Below are positions 1 to 7,790 of a stretch of 17,013 bases of DNA, piece after piece. A program made the position numbers and the translations under genes. Each line of letters begins with the position of its first letter. The first letter of the stretch is position 1. Origin of the DNA: Erysipelotrichaceae bacterium (GTDB lineage: Bacteria; Bacillota_I; Bacilli_A; Erysipelotrichales; Erysipelotrichaceae). Where the stretch lies: assembly GCA_017419065.1 (NCBI GenBank), contig JAFOMB010000013.1:1-17013 (forward strand), written 5' to 3'. The notes below the pieces were generated by a model. The model saw nothing but the letters and a program-made list of their open reading frames with translations. It had not been told where the DNA came from and did not search any database.

Positions 1-825
1 CGCATAGAGGATGTGATAGCCGTAGGTCGTTGTGATGACTTCGGATGTCTCTCCTTCCTTGATCACGGCTGCCTCATCGGCGAATTCCTTGACGAAGGTA
101 GAAGTGTTGTGAGTTCCGACGATTCCGAGATAACCGCCGTCAGCTGCGGAAGTATCTTCGGAATACTGCTTGGCGACATCCTGGAAGGAAGACGTCTTGA
201 GGGCATCCAGTACAGACTGGAGCTTGGCGCTTTCTTCTTCTGTCGGATTGGCGGTATGGACCGTATTGCCGTCGGCATCCGTGGATTCTGTCACATCAGC
301 GACCTTGACGAGGATGTGATAGAGTTTCTTCGGCTGATAGGCATCGATGGCTCCCTGCACGTATTCGTCAGCGTGAGCGGTATAGTAGTCGCCCTGGAAG
401 ACAGATTCCTTCATGGAGAAGATGTAGAGCTTCTGCAGATCATCCAGTGTGGAATAGCCTTCCTGACGGACATATTCCAGGATCTGATCTTCGCCATAGT
501 ACTGCAGCATGTAGGCCGCATAGTTGGCAGCTCCTGTCTCCATCTCGGAAGTCGTCTTGACGGCGCTGTCGACGATGGCGTGACGCAGGGCATTGGACCC
601 GGAATAGGTGCCGGCACCTTTATAGAGCGTGTCATAGAGTTCATCAGCTGTAAAGTTATGTTCATCTACACTGTATACGACGTATTGTCCATCGACCTGC
701 TTGGTAGCGATCGCCGACTGTCTGTTCTTGACGGAATCTCCGATGTAGAGACCGATAAAGATCAGCAGGGCTAATCCGACGATGGCGACAAACCCGTATT
801 TCTTGAGAAAATCACCAGTTTTCAT
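1..825 (-). CDS. PrsA-like peptidyl-prolyl cis-trans isomerase (parvulin/PpiC type), membrane anchored, partial
   Basis: The minus strand is open from ATG at 825 to the window edge (275 codons, no stop), so the C-terminus is missing. Residues 1-10 are basic and about 11-29 form a membrane segment (GFVAIVGLALLIFIGLYIG). No Cys lipobox follows, so this looks like an uncleaved N-terminal anchor with the rest outside the cell. About 50-165 resembles the helical SurA/PrsA-type N-domain. From about 168 a parvulin domain begins (YHILVK), with the GGYLG turn near 230-234, GETSE near 258-262 and TYGYHILYA at 267-275. The family assists folding of exported proteins by prolyl isomerisation. The start is fixed by GGAGGT at 836-831, 5 nt away, and the gene has its own promoter. 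The complementary plus-strand frame is also long and open, but it matches no family and lacks a plausible start. Classic PrsA is a lipoprotein, so equivalence to PrsA is inferred. Confidence 0.85.
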   Translation of the reverse strand, partial: MKTGDFLKKYGFVAIVGLALLIFIGLYIGDSVKNRQSAIATKQVDGQYVVYSVDEHNFTADELYDTLYKGAGTYSGSNALRHAIVDSAVKTTSEMETGAANYAAYMLQYYGEDQILEYVRQEGYSTLDDLQKLYIFSMKESVFQGDYYTAHADEYVQGAIDAYQPKKLYHILVKVADVTESTDADGNTVHTANPTEEESAKLQSVLDALKTSSFQDVAKQYSEDTSAADGGYLGIVGTHNTSTFVKEFADEAAVIKEGETSEVITTTYGYHILYA

Positions 826-846
826 ATGGTACCTCCAAACTAGATT

Positions 847-875
847 ATTATATAAGATTTAAAAGGGATTGACAA
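847..875 (-). promoter_or_regulatory. Sigma-A type promoter of the PrsA-like gene
   Basis: Read on the minus strand, TTGTCA (875-870) is separated by exactly 17 nt from TATAAT (852-847). This predicts a start of transcription near 840 and a leader of about 15 nt that carries the GGAGGT ribosome binding site at 836-831. Confidence 0.75.
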
Positions 876-950
876 TTTACACAGAAAGGATTTCAGGAAA
901 AGTTCAGACAGGGAGGAGAGATGATAAAACAACTATTCCCCAGTGGGTTA

Positions 951-959
951 TGCTATAAT
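951..959 (+). promoter_or_regulatory. Extended -10 promoter of the suf operon
   Basis: TGCTATAAT (951-959) is a perfect extended -10 element (TGnTATAAT). The hexamer 17 nt upstream (931-936, AACTAT) is a poor -35, as is usual for extended -10 promoters. The predicted transcription start is near 966, which leaves a leader of about 31 nt before sufC. A short inverted repeat, CCCA-G-TGGG (939-947), lies just upstream of the -10 between the core elements and could be an operator, but it is too short to be convincing. Confidence 0.65.
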
Positions 960-996
960 GCTTTTGGTCAAGAGAAAGGATAAAAGTATTAATATT

Positions 997-1824
997 ATGG
1001 GATACACATTAACGATAAAGAATCTCCATGTCAAAGCAGGGGAGAAAGAGATACTCAAAGGCGTCGATCTGGATGTGAAGAGCGGTGAGATCCATGCGAT
1101 CATGGGTCCTAACGGCAATGGCAAGTCCACACTCCTCCAGACCATTATGGGCAATCCTTCCTATACCGTTACCGAAGGGGAGATCCTCTTCAACGGTGAA
1201 GATGTCTTGAAGATGAGTGTCGATGAAAGAGCGAGAAAGGGCATCTTCTTAGCGATGCAGTATCCGCAGGAGATCTCCGGTGTCACCAATTCCGACTTTT
1301 TAAGAGCGGCCATGAATGCCCGCTTCGGGGAATCCACTTCCATCTTCAAGTTCATCAAGGAGATGGACTCCCATGTCAGGGAACTCAAGATCAAGGAAGA
1401 CCTGGCACACCGTTTCGTCAATGACGGCTTCTCCGGCGGCGAGAAGAAGAGAAACGAGATCCTGCAGATGCTGATGCTGAAGCCGGAGATCGCCATGCTC
1501 GATGAGATCGACAGCGGTCTCGATGTCGATGCGATCAAGCTCGTCTCTGATGCCATCCTCAAATACAAGGAAGATCATGAAGTCACGCTGCTCGTCGTAT
1601 CCCATTACGAGCGTTTCTTCCATTCCATCCATCCGACGCATTCCCACGTCATCGTCGACGGGAAGGTCGTCGTGGAAGGCGATTATGAACTCGTAGAGAA
1701 GATCGATACCGACGGCTATGACTGGCTCTATGATGAACTCAAGATACAGCCGGTCCAGGAGAGCCGTCCGCTGGTATACTCCTTAGGCGTCTGCGCCAGA
1801 AACCCGAGGAACTACAATGGGTAA
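997..1824 (+). CDS. sufC: SufC, ABC-type ATPase of the SUF Fe-S assembly scaffold
   Basis: SufC is the cytosolic ATPase that binds SufB and SufD and drives conformational change during Fe-S cluster assembly. Visible motifs are Walker A GPNGNGKST (residues 37-45), an FSGGE signature, Walker B ending MLDEIDSGLD, and the H-loop VVSHYERF. The protein is 275 aa, slightly longer than usual, because residues from about 252 form an extra tail (RPLVYSLGVCARNPRNYNG). ATG at 997 is chosen because its product begins like other SufCs (GYTLTIKNLHVKAG). The in-frame ATG at 943 lies inside the promoter. The only ribosome binding site candidate (AGAAAGGA, 973-980) is 16 nt away, which is long. It is the first gene of the operon; its last 8 nt overlap sufD, whose ribosome binding site (GAGGA, 1806-1810) lies inside sufC. 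Confidence 0.95.
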   Translation: MGYTLTIKNLHVKAGEKEILKGVDLDVKSGEIHAIMGPNGNGKSTLLQTIMGNPSYTVTEGEILFNGEDVLKMSVDERARKGIFLAMQYPQEISGVTNSDFLRAAMNARFGESTSIFKFIKEMDSHVRELKIKEDLAHRFVNDGFSGGEKKRNEILQMLMLKPEIAMLDEIDSGLDVDAIKLVSDAILKYKEDHEVTLLVVSHYERFFHSIHPTHSHVIVDGKVVVEGDYELVEKIDTDGYDWLYDELKIQPVQESRPLVYSLGVCARNPRNYNG

Positions 1825-2563
1825 GCTCATCACGATCAAGGACAGTGAGGAAGTCTCCCTTCACTTTACAGAGGGAGAGACCATCACGCTCATCTCAGAA
1901 AGCGAAGAAGTCCATCTGGACTATCAGCTGGAAAACGGCGATTATCAGATCCTCTTCTTCCACAGGAACGATACACCTTTAAAACTCTATGAAACGGGAA
2001 AGATCGTCAACGCCCATGCGGTGATCAAGTATCTGGAAGTCGGAAGGAACTCTTTAGTCCAGGACAACCGCATCGATGTATACAGGGATTCCTCTCTGGA
2101 GATCCAGAGCGTCTATCTGGGCTATGGCGATAAGAAGATCAGCTATCTGCTGACAAACAAGGAAGCATACAGCGAGACGAAGATCTCCAACAACGTCGTC
2201 GCCCTGGATGACAGCGACTTTTTCATGGAAGTCACCGGCAAGATCGAAAGCCAGGCACGCTATGCCAAGGCACATCAGAAATCAAGGTGTCTCACGATCG
2301 GCCATCCGAAGAAGGCCGGTGTCAAACCGGTCCTGCTCATCGACAACAACGAAGTCGAAGCTTCGCATTCCCTGTCTTCCGGGACCATCGATGAAGATGT
2401 CCTCTTCTATATGAATTCCAGAGGTCTTTCTGAGAAGGACGCTCTGTCACTTCTGCTCCGCTCTTATCTGATCCCGAATGAGAGCTTCTATGAAGGCTTC
2501 CCGATGGCGGAAGATATCGCAAAAGAAGCAAGAGAGAAGGTAGATGACGTATGTTCGATGTAA
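1817..2563 (+). CDS. sufD: SufD, compact SufBD-family scaffold component
   Basis: SufD forms the SufBC2D scaffold with SufB and SufC. At 248 aa it is far shorter than the usual 400 or more: the N-terminal helical region is missing and the beta-helix core starts almost at once. The C-terminal block is typical: KPVLLIDNNEVEASHS at 170-185, then SGTIDEDVLFYMNSRGLS and an acidic helical end. His184 aligns with the conserved His of E. coli SufD (His360); the Cys two residues before it in the E. coli CSH motif is Ala182 here. There is no room upstream for a lost N-terminus because sufC overlaps by 8 nt, so the short form is not a frameshift artefact in this window. Its stop overlaps the start of sufS by 13 nt, which implies translational coupling. 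Confidence 0.87.
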   Translation: MGKLITIKDSEEVSLHFTEGETITLISESEEVHLDYQLENGDYQILFFHRNDTPLKLYETGKIVNAHAVIKYLEVGRNSLVQDNRIDVYRDSSLEIQSVYLGYGDKKISYLLTNKEAYSETKISNNVVALDDSDFFMEVTGKIESQARYAKAHQKSRCLTIGHPKKAGVKPVLLIDNNEVEASHSLSSGTIDEDVLFYMNSRGLSEKDALSLLLRSYLIPNESFYEGFPMAEDIAKEAREKVDDVCSM

Positions 2564-3777
2564 AGAAAGTTAGAAATGATTTCGCGATGATCCGCAATCA
2601 TCCGGATCTGATCTATTTCGATAACGGGGCGACATCCTTCAAACCGGACTGCGTCCTTGAATCTCTGATGCATTACTATACGCATTGCAATTCCAATATC
2701 CACAGAGGGGATTACGATATCTCCTTTGAAGCTTCCAATATGTATGAAGCCACCAGAGAAGCGGTGAAGAACTTCCTGAATGCCAGGAAGGCGGAAGAGA
2801 TCGTCTTCACCGCCGGGGATACCGCTTCGCTCAACACCATCGCCTATGGCTATGCGGAGAAGTACCTGAAGGAAGGCGACGCGATCCTGAGCAGTGAAGT
2901 CGAACACGCTTCCGATATCCTGCCATGGTATGTCATCGCGGAAAAGACGAAGGCGAAGATCGTCTTCGCACCGGTAAAGGAAGACGGCAGATTCGATCTT
3001 CAGGCCTATGAGGAATGTCTGAGAAACAACCGTGTCCGCTTTGTGGCACTGACCTATGTCTCCAACGTTTTAGGCTATATCTATCCGGTGAAGGAGATCT
3101 GTGCACTGGCACACCGCTATGGCGCAGTCGTATGTATCGACGGAGCCCAGGCTGTTCCGCATCTGCCGATCGACGTTCAGGATCTCGATATGGACTTCCT
3201 GACTTTCTCCTCCCATAAGATGTGCGGACCGGAAGGCGTCGGTGTCCTCTATGGGAAAAAGGAACTCCTCGACAAGATGGATCCTCTCTTCCAGGGAGGC
3301 GGTGCCAACGCCCGTTTCGATGCGAAGCAGAACGTCATCCTGAAAGAGACGCCGTACAAGTTCGAAGCCGGTACCCCGAATGTCTCCTCCGTCATCGCCC
3401 TAAAAGATGCGATCGGCTATCTGCAGGGGATCGGGATGGAAGAACTGGCAGCCTATGAATATGAACTGGCTTCCTACTTCTTAAAGAGACTGGAAGAGTG
3501 CGACAACGTCATCGTCTACAATCCGCATACCGATACCGGGATCGTCTCCTTCAATATCAAAGGAGTCTTCTCCCAGGATGCGGCCACTTATTTCAATTCG
3601 AAGAACATCGCCGTACGTACCGGCAACCACTGCGCGAAGATGCTGGTGGACATCATCGGTGTCGGCGATACGATCAGAGCGTCCTTCTACTTCTACAACA
3701 CCAAAGAAGAGATCGACCGCTTTATCGATGTCATCAAGGAAACGACACTGGAGAAGTGCATCGAGGTAGTTTTATGA
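2551..3777 (+). CDS. sufS: SufS, PLP-dependent class II cysteine desulfurase
   Basis: SufS removes sulfur from L-cysteine, giving alanine and a protein persulfide that is passed to SufU. The 408-aa length is normal. Key residues are visible: the PLP-binding Lys223 in SSHKMCGPEGVG, with the preceding His222; the cofactor-binding CIDGAQAVPH at 195-204; and the active-site Cys361 in RTGNHCAKM, at the same number as in B. subtilis SufS. The N-terminal YFDNGATSFKP and SNVLGYIYPVKEI motifs also fit class II desulfurases. GAGAAGG (2534-2540) lies 10 nt before the ATG. The stop overlaps the sufU start as ATGA, so sulfur donor and acceptor are translationally linked. Confidence 0.95.
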   Translation: MFDVKKVRNDFAMIRNHPDLIYFDNGATSFKPDCVLESLMHYYTHCNSNIHRGDYDISFEASNMYEATREAVKNFLNARKAEEIVFTAGDTASLNTIAYGYAEKYLKEGDAILSSEVEHASDILPWYVIAEKTKAKIVFAPVKEDGRFDLQAYEECLRNNRVRFVALTYVSNVLGYIYPVKEICALAHRYGAVVCIDGAQAVPHLPIDVQDLDMDFLTFSSHKMCGPEGVGVLYGKKELLDKMDPLFQGGGANARFDAKQNVILKETPYKFEAGTPNVSSVIALKDAIGYLQGIGMEELAAYEYELASYFLKRLEECDNVIVYNPHTDTGIVSFNIKGVFSQDAATYFNSKNIAVRTGNHCAKMLVDIIGVGDTIRASFYFYNTKEEIDRFIDVIKETTLEKCIEVVL

Positions 3778-4211
3778 TGGATGACAGCTACAAGAGGATC
3801 ATTCTGATGGATCACTACAGCCATGCGCGCAACCGCGGCCTGCTGGAAGATCCGAAATACCGTCTGGTGCACAACGCTTCCGACTCCTGCATCGATGACA
3901 TCAAGGTACAGATGTCCTTTGACGGCGATAAGATCGAAGATGTCCGTTTTGACGGGATCGGCTGTACGATCTCCACGGCTTCGACTTCGATCATCTCCGA
4001 TCTCATCAAGGGAAAGAGCCGGGAAGAAGCACTTCGTATCATTGACAACTACTACCGGATGCTGAAGGAAGAGGACTTCGATGAAGACCTTCTCGAAGAG
4101 GCCAATGCCTTCGACACGTTATACAAGCAGCCAAACCGCATCAAGTGCGGCACGATCGGCATTCGAGCGATGGAACAGCTCATCAGGGAGAGCTATGGAA
4201 AACAGGAATAA
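3774..4211 (+). CDS. sufU: SufU, zinc-dependent sulfur acceptor for SufS
   Basis: SufU accepts the persulfide sulfur from SufS through zinc-ligand exchange. The 145-aa protein has DHYSHARNRG near its N-terminus and all four expected zinc ligands: Cys39 and Asp41 in SCIDD, Cys64 in GIGCTIS and Cys125 in IKCGTI. These correspond to Cys41, Asp43, Cys66 and Cys128 of B. subtilis SufU. The usual CGD is CID here, but the ligands are kept. The insert between Cys64 and Cys125 fits SufU rather than IscU. Two adjacent ATGs (3774 and 3777) are possible starts. GAGGT at 3763-3767 fits both, and 3774 overlaps the sufS stop. An upstream extension of this frame into sufS is only a shadow. The last 17 nt overlap sufB. 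Confidence 0.93.
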   Translation: MMDDSYKRIILMDHYSHARNRGLLEDPKYRLVHNASDSCIDDIKVQMSFDGDKIEDVRFDGIGCTISTASTSIISDLIKGKSREEALRIIDNYYRMLKEEDFDEDLLEEANAFDTLYKQPNRIKCGTIGIRAMEQLIRESYGKQE

Positions 4212-5604
4212 CGACATACTGCGGTCGCAGGATGAATACCGCTATGACTTCAAGGACGAGGATACTTCCGTCTATAAGACGGGGAAGGGCCTCAACGAGG
4301 ATGTCATAAGGGCCATCTCTGCTGCCAAACAGGAACCGGAATGGATGCTGGAATACCGGCTGAAGGCCTATCACAAGTTCATGGAGATGCCTTTACCGGA
4401 TTTCGGACCGGATCTCTCGGAGATCGATTTCCAGGATTTCACCTACTATATCAAACCTTCCGACAAGGTCGAAAAGGACTGGGATGATGTCCCGGAGACC
4501 ATCAAGAACACCTTTGAAAAACTGAAGATCCCGGAGGCGGAACAGAAGTTCCTGGCCGGTGTCTCCACCCAGTACGAATCGGAAGTCGTCTATCACAACA
4601 TGCTGAAGGAAGTCGAAGAAAAGGGCATCCTCTTCTACGACACTGATACCGCTTTAAAGACCTGCCCGGATATCTTCAGGAAGTACTTCGGGACGATCGT
4701 CTCCTATGCCGACAACAAGTTCGCGGCGCTGAATGCCGCTGTCTGGTCCGGCGGTTCCTTCATCTATGTACCGAAGGGCGTCAAGCTGGAGAAGCCGTTA
4801 CAGTCCTACTTCCGTATCAATTCGGAATCCATGGGACAGTTTGAAAGAACGCTGATCATCGTCGAAGACGGGGCAGACCTGCATTATGTAGAAGGCTGTA
4901 CCGCTCCCCGTTATACGAAGGATTCCCTGCACGCCGCTGTCGTTGAGATCTTCGTCGGAAACAATGCGAAGTGCCGTTACTCGACCGTTCAGAACTGGTC
5001 GACAAACATCCTCAACCTCGTCACCAAGAGAGCCTATGTCAAGGCCAACGGTATCATGGAGTGGATCGACGGCAATGTCGGCTCCCACCTGAACATGAAG
5101 TATCCGGCCTGTATCCTCGCTGGGGAGAGAGCGAAGGGTGTCTGTATCTCCATCGCCGTGGCGACCAGAGATCAGTTCCAGGATGCCGGTGCCAAGATGA
5201 TCCATCTGGCTCCGCATACTTCTTCCACGATCATCTCCAAGTCCTTATCGAGAAAGGGCGGAAAGGTCAACTACCGAGGTCTGGTCTCCATCGGCAAGAA
5301 TGCCGATCACTCCAAGGCCAAGGTCGAATGCGATACCCTCATCCTGGATGAGATCTCCAGGAGCGATACCATTCCGACCAACATCCTCTCCAATAAGACG
5401 TCGACGATCGAACACGAAGCGACGGTCTCTAAGATCTCGGAAGATCAGCTCTTCTATCTGATGTCCAGAGGTCTCTCCTTAGAGGATGCCACACAGATGA
5501 TCATTCTCGGCTTCATTGAGCCGTTCACCAAGGAACTGCCGATGGAATACGCCGTAGAACTCAATCAGCTGCTCAAGATCAATATGGAAGGTTCTGTTGG
5601 ATAA
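4195..5604 (+). CDS. sufB: SufB, Fe-S scaffold protein
   Basis: SufB is the scaffold on which the new Fe-S cluster is assembled, in complex with SufC and SufD. The 469 aa match the normal length. The C-terminal core carries Cys379 (VECDTLILDE), followed 28 residues later by His407 and Glu408 (IEHEAT). This is the same spacing as the functionally important Cys405, His433 and Glu434 of E. coli SufB. It ends with the family helix SEDQLFYLMSRGLSLEDA. ATG at 4195 is chosen over the far upstream ATG at 4081 because the protein then begins like other SufBs and AGGGAG (4185-4190) precedes it. It is the last gene of the operon; its final codons form the left arm of the terminator. Confidence 0.95.
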   Translation: MENRNNDILRSQDEYRYDFKDEDTSVYKTGKGLNEDVIRAISAAKQEPEWMLEYRLKAYHKFMEMPLPDFGPDLSEIDFQDFTYYIKPSDKVEKDWDDVPETIKNTFEKLKIPEAEQKFLAGVSTQYESEVVYHNMLKEVEEKGILFYDTDTALKTCPDIFRKYFGTIVSYADNKFAALNAAVWSGGSFIYVPKGVKLEKPLQSYFRINSESMGQFERTLIIVEDGADLHYVEGCTAPRYTKDSLHAAVVEIFVGNNAKCRYSTVQNWSTNILNLVTKRAYVKANGIMEWIDGNVGSHLNMKYPACILAGERAKGVCISIAVATRDQFQDAGAKMIHLAPHTSSTIISKSLSRKGGKVNYRGLVSIGKNADHSKAKVECDTLILDEISRSDTIPTNILSNKTSTIEHEATVSKISEDQLFYLMSRGLSLEDATQMIILGFIEPFTKELPMEYAVELNQLLKINMEGSVG

Positions 5605-5619
5605 CAGGACCTTTTCTTT
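5588..5619 (+). terminator. Rho-independent terminator of the suf operon, inside the sufB end
   Basis: AAGGTTCTGTT (5588-5598) pairs with AACAGGACCTT (5603-5613): an 11-bp stem with one G-T pair and a GGAT loop, followed by TTCTTT. The left arm is sufB coding sequence and the stop codon (5602-5604) sits at the loop/right-arm border, so a terminating ribosome would cover the hairpin. Confidence 0.75.
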
Positions 5620-5626
5620 ATATAAT
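5597..5626 (+). promoter_or_regulatory. Promoter of priA (and probably of the priA-rpe operon)
   Basis: TTGGAT (5597-5602), an 18-nt spacer and TATAAT (5621-5626). By normal spacing, transcription would begin at about 5633, which is the A of the priA ATG. The -35 lies inside the suf terminator stem-loop. Confidence 0.6.
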
Positions 5627-5632
5627 AAGGTT

Positions 5633-7789
5633 ATGTTTTTAATAGAAGCTTATGTCACCAATGCGGCTTTATCTGTCAATCATCCTTTTACGTATTACAG
5701 CAGGGAGAGGATAGAGCCTTTCGTGCGCATAAGAGTCCGCTTCTCCGGTGTCTTTACCTATGCCCTGGTCATTTCCTGTAAGGAAGACCTTAGGACGAAG
5801 GAAGAGTTCGAAGAGGAAGCCGGCTATAAACTCTCTCCTGTTTTAGGAGTGGCCGATGAGACACCGGTGATCTCAAAAGAACAGTATGATCTGTCTCTCT
5901 GGCTCTCCAAGACGACACTGTCGCCGTTTATCTCCTGTCTGAATGCGATGCTGCCGAAGGCCTTAAAGACCGGCAAGAAGAAACAGGATGCGGTAAAGCA
6001 GAAGAGGATCCATGTCTGTCCGGTGAACGGGAAACTCACCAAGAGACAGGAGGAAGTCTATGCTTCTCTAAGGGATGGCATGCTGTATAAGGATGCGAGA
6101 GCTCTTTCGCAGTCCATCCTTGCGAAGTTTCTCGATGCGGGGATCGTAGAGGTCTATGAAGAAGAAAGACGCTACGAGGAAGCCCAAAGTGAAAAGACGG
6201 CTTTCAAGAAACTGACAGAGGATCAGGAAGCAGTCTATGAGCGTTTCCTGAAGACTGATAAGAATGTCTCACTGCTCTATGGCGTTACCGGTTCCGGAAA
6301 GACGGAAGTATATCTTCATTTAGCCAGGGAAGCGCTGTCCAAGGGAAGAGAAGTCCTCATACTCGTCCCGGAGATCTCTCTGACACCGCAGATGATCAAG
6401 AGGGTGAAAGAGAGATTCCAGGAAGTCGTCTTCTATCATTCGGAACTCTCCGATCAGGAGAGATATGAACAGTATCAGAGGATCAAGGAGGAAAGAGGAC
6501 ATATCGTCGTCGGGACGAGGTCTGCCGTTTTCCTGCCGTTCCATGATCTGGGTCTCATCATCATCGATGAGGAACACGACAGTTCCTACAAGCAGGATTC
6601 CACGCCGTGCTACCACGTCAAGAATGTCGCTGTCAAAAGAGCTCTGGATCATCATGGAAAAGTCCTTTTAGCTTCCGCGACACCGTCCTTAGATTCCTAC
6701 AGCCGAGCTCTTCGGGGAGATTATGAACTGCTGAAACTCGAGAAGAGGATCAACCTGACGCTTCCGGAGATCTCCATCATCGATCTAAACAAAGAGATAC
6801 GGAGAAACAGAGACTATATCATCACAAAACCTATGGAAGAGGCACTCAGGCAGTGTCTTGATAATAATAAACAAGCGATCATTTTATTGAACAGGCGTGG
6901 ATATTCGCCGATCGTGAAGTGTTCTTCCTGCAATACCACCCTGATGTGCGCGGATTGCGACATTCCATTGAACTATCACAAGGATCTGGGACTGTTGAAA
7001 TGCCACCAGTGTTCCAGAGTCTACAAAGTTCCGAAGAGATGTCCGAAGTGCGGAGAGGATTCTCTGATCTACTACGGTTTCGGAACCAAGAGAGCCGAAG
7101 AGAAGCTGAAGGAGCTCTTCCCGGATGCGCGTATTGAAAGAATGGACAGAGACAACGTCTCGAAAAAGGGAGCCCATCAGGAGATCCTGGAGCGTTTCGA
7201 AAGACGGGAGACCGATATCCTCATCGGCACTCAGATGATCGCCAAGGGACTCGACTATCCGGATGTGACCCTGGTAGGAATACTTAACGCGGATGCCGGT
7301 CTCATGCATCAGGACTACAACGCCGCCAAGATGACTTTTGACCTGCTCATGCAGGCCAGTGGGAGAAGCGGCAGAGCGGCTGATCCGGGAAAGGTCCTGA
7401 TCCAGGCCTTCAACCCTGATCACTATGTCTTACGTTCCGTATTGAACCAGGATTATACCTACTTCTACAACATTGAGATGAACTACCGCCATAAGGCCGA
7501 CTATCCGCCGTACTCTCATCTCGTCGAGATCGTTCTGGAAGATAAAGACGAGAAGAGACTGAAGGAATCTGTCCGCTTTGTGGAAGAGGAAGTTTCCGCT
7601 CTTTCCTATAAACACTACCGTCCATATGACCTGCCGAAGCTGCAGAAATACCTGCGCTGCCGTATCCTGCTTTCCGAAAGGAATCTTTCTTCGCTTCTGA
7701 AAGACCTTCACGTGGTCTTGGAGAAGTATCTGAAGAGAAGAAATCCGTCGAAGATGCGCATCGATGTCGATCCGCTGTACCTGGAGTGA
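5633..7789 (+). CDS. priA: PriA, primosomal replication restart helicase
   Basis: PriA recognises stalled replication forks and reloads the replicative helicase (3'-5' superfamily 2 helicase). The protein is 718 aa. Visible are the N-terminal DNA-binding start (LIEAYVTNAALSVNHPFTYY), Walker A GVTGSGKT (217-224), DEEH (312-315), SATPS, and a zinc-binding insert with eight cysteines as four CxxC pairs (430/433, 439/442, 457/460, 470/473). Motifs V and VI are GTQMIAKGLDYPDV and QASGRSGRA. ATG at 5633 fits the family start; an earlier in-frame TTG at 5597 lies in the sufB end and terminator. Only AAGG, 2 nt before the ATG, could serve as a ribosome binding site, so initiation is probably leaderless. 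Unlike B. subtilis, def and fmt do not follow: rsmB starts 1 nt after the stop. Confidence 0.95.
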   Translation: MFLIEAYVTNAALSVNHPFTYYSRERIEPFVRIRVRFSGVFTYALVISCKEDLRTKEEFEEEAGYKLSPVLGVADETPVISKEQYDLSLWLSKTTLSPFISCLNAMLPKALKTGKKKQDAVKQKRIHVCPVNGKLTKRQEEVYASLRDGMLYKDARALSQSILAKFLDAGIVEVYEEERRYEEAQSEKTAFKKLTEDQEAVYERFLKTDKNVSLLYGVTGSGKTEVYLHLAREALSKGREVLILVPEISLTPQMIKRVKERFQEVVFYHSELSDQERYEQYQRIKEERGHIVVGTRSAVFLPFHDLGLIIIDEEHDSSYKQDSTPCYHVKNVAVKRALDHHGKVLLASATPSLDSYSRALRGDYELLKLEKRINLTLPEISIIDLNKEIRRNRDYIITKPMEEALRQCLDNNKQAIILLNRRGYSPIVKCSSCNTTLMCADCDIPLNYHKDLGLLKCHQCSRVYKVPKRCPKCGEDSLIYYGFGTKRAEEKLKELFPDARIERMDRDNVSKKGAHQEILERFERRETDILIGTQMIAKGLDYPDVTLVGILNADAGLMHQDYNAAKMTFDLLMQASGRSGRAADPGKVLIQAFNPDHYVLRSVLNQDYTYFYNIEMNYRHKADYPPYSHLVEIVLEDKDEKRLKESVRFVEEEVSALSYKHYRPYDLPKLQKYLRCRILLSERNLSSLLKDLHVVLEKYLKRRNPSKMRIDVDPLYLE

Positions 7790-7790
7790 T

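Noticed and set aside
13..774. A 253-codon plus-strand reading frame across the left end
   Set aside because: It is antisense to the PrsA-like gene, whose translation has a membrane anchor, a parvulin domain, a good ribosome binding site and a promoter. The plus-strand frame has no recognisable family, and its openness follows from the rarity of TTA, CTA and TCA codons in the real gene.
869..874. Perfect plus-strand TTGACA upstream of sufC
   Set aside because: No -10-like hexamer lies 16-18 nt downstream, and the site overlaps the reverse complement of the minus-strand -35 (TTGTCA).
921..983. A 20-codon frame with a good Shine-Dalgarno sequence (GGGAGGAG, 911-918) before sufC
   Set aside because: It spans the suf -10 element, so its start codon would lie upstream of the transcription start, and its codons differ from those of the neighbouring genes.
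943..996. Longer SufC starting at ATG 943
   Set aside because: The added 18 residues are not family-like, and the ATG is upstream of the -10 element.
3498..3773. N-terminal extension of SufU into sufS
   Set aside because: The frame is open by chance in another phase of sufS. SufU homology starts at 3774/3777, which also overlaps the sufS stop as ATGA.
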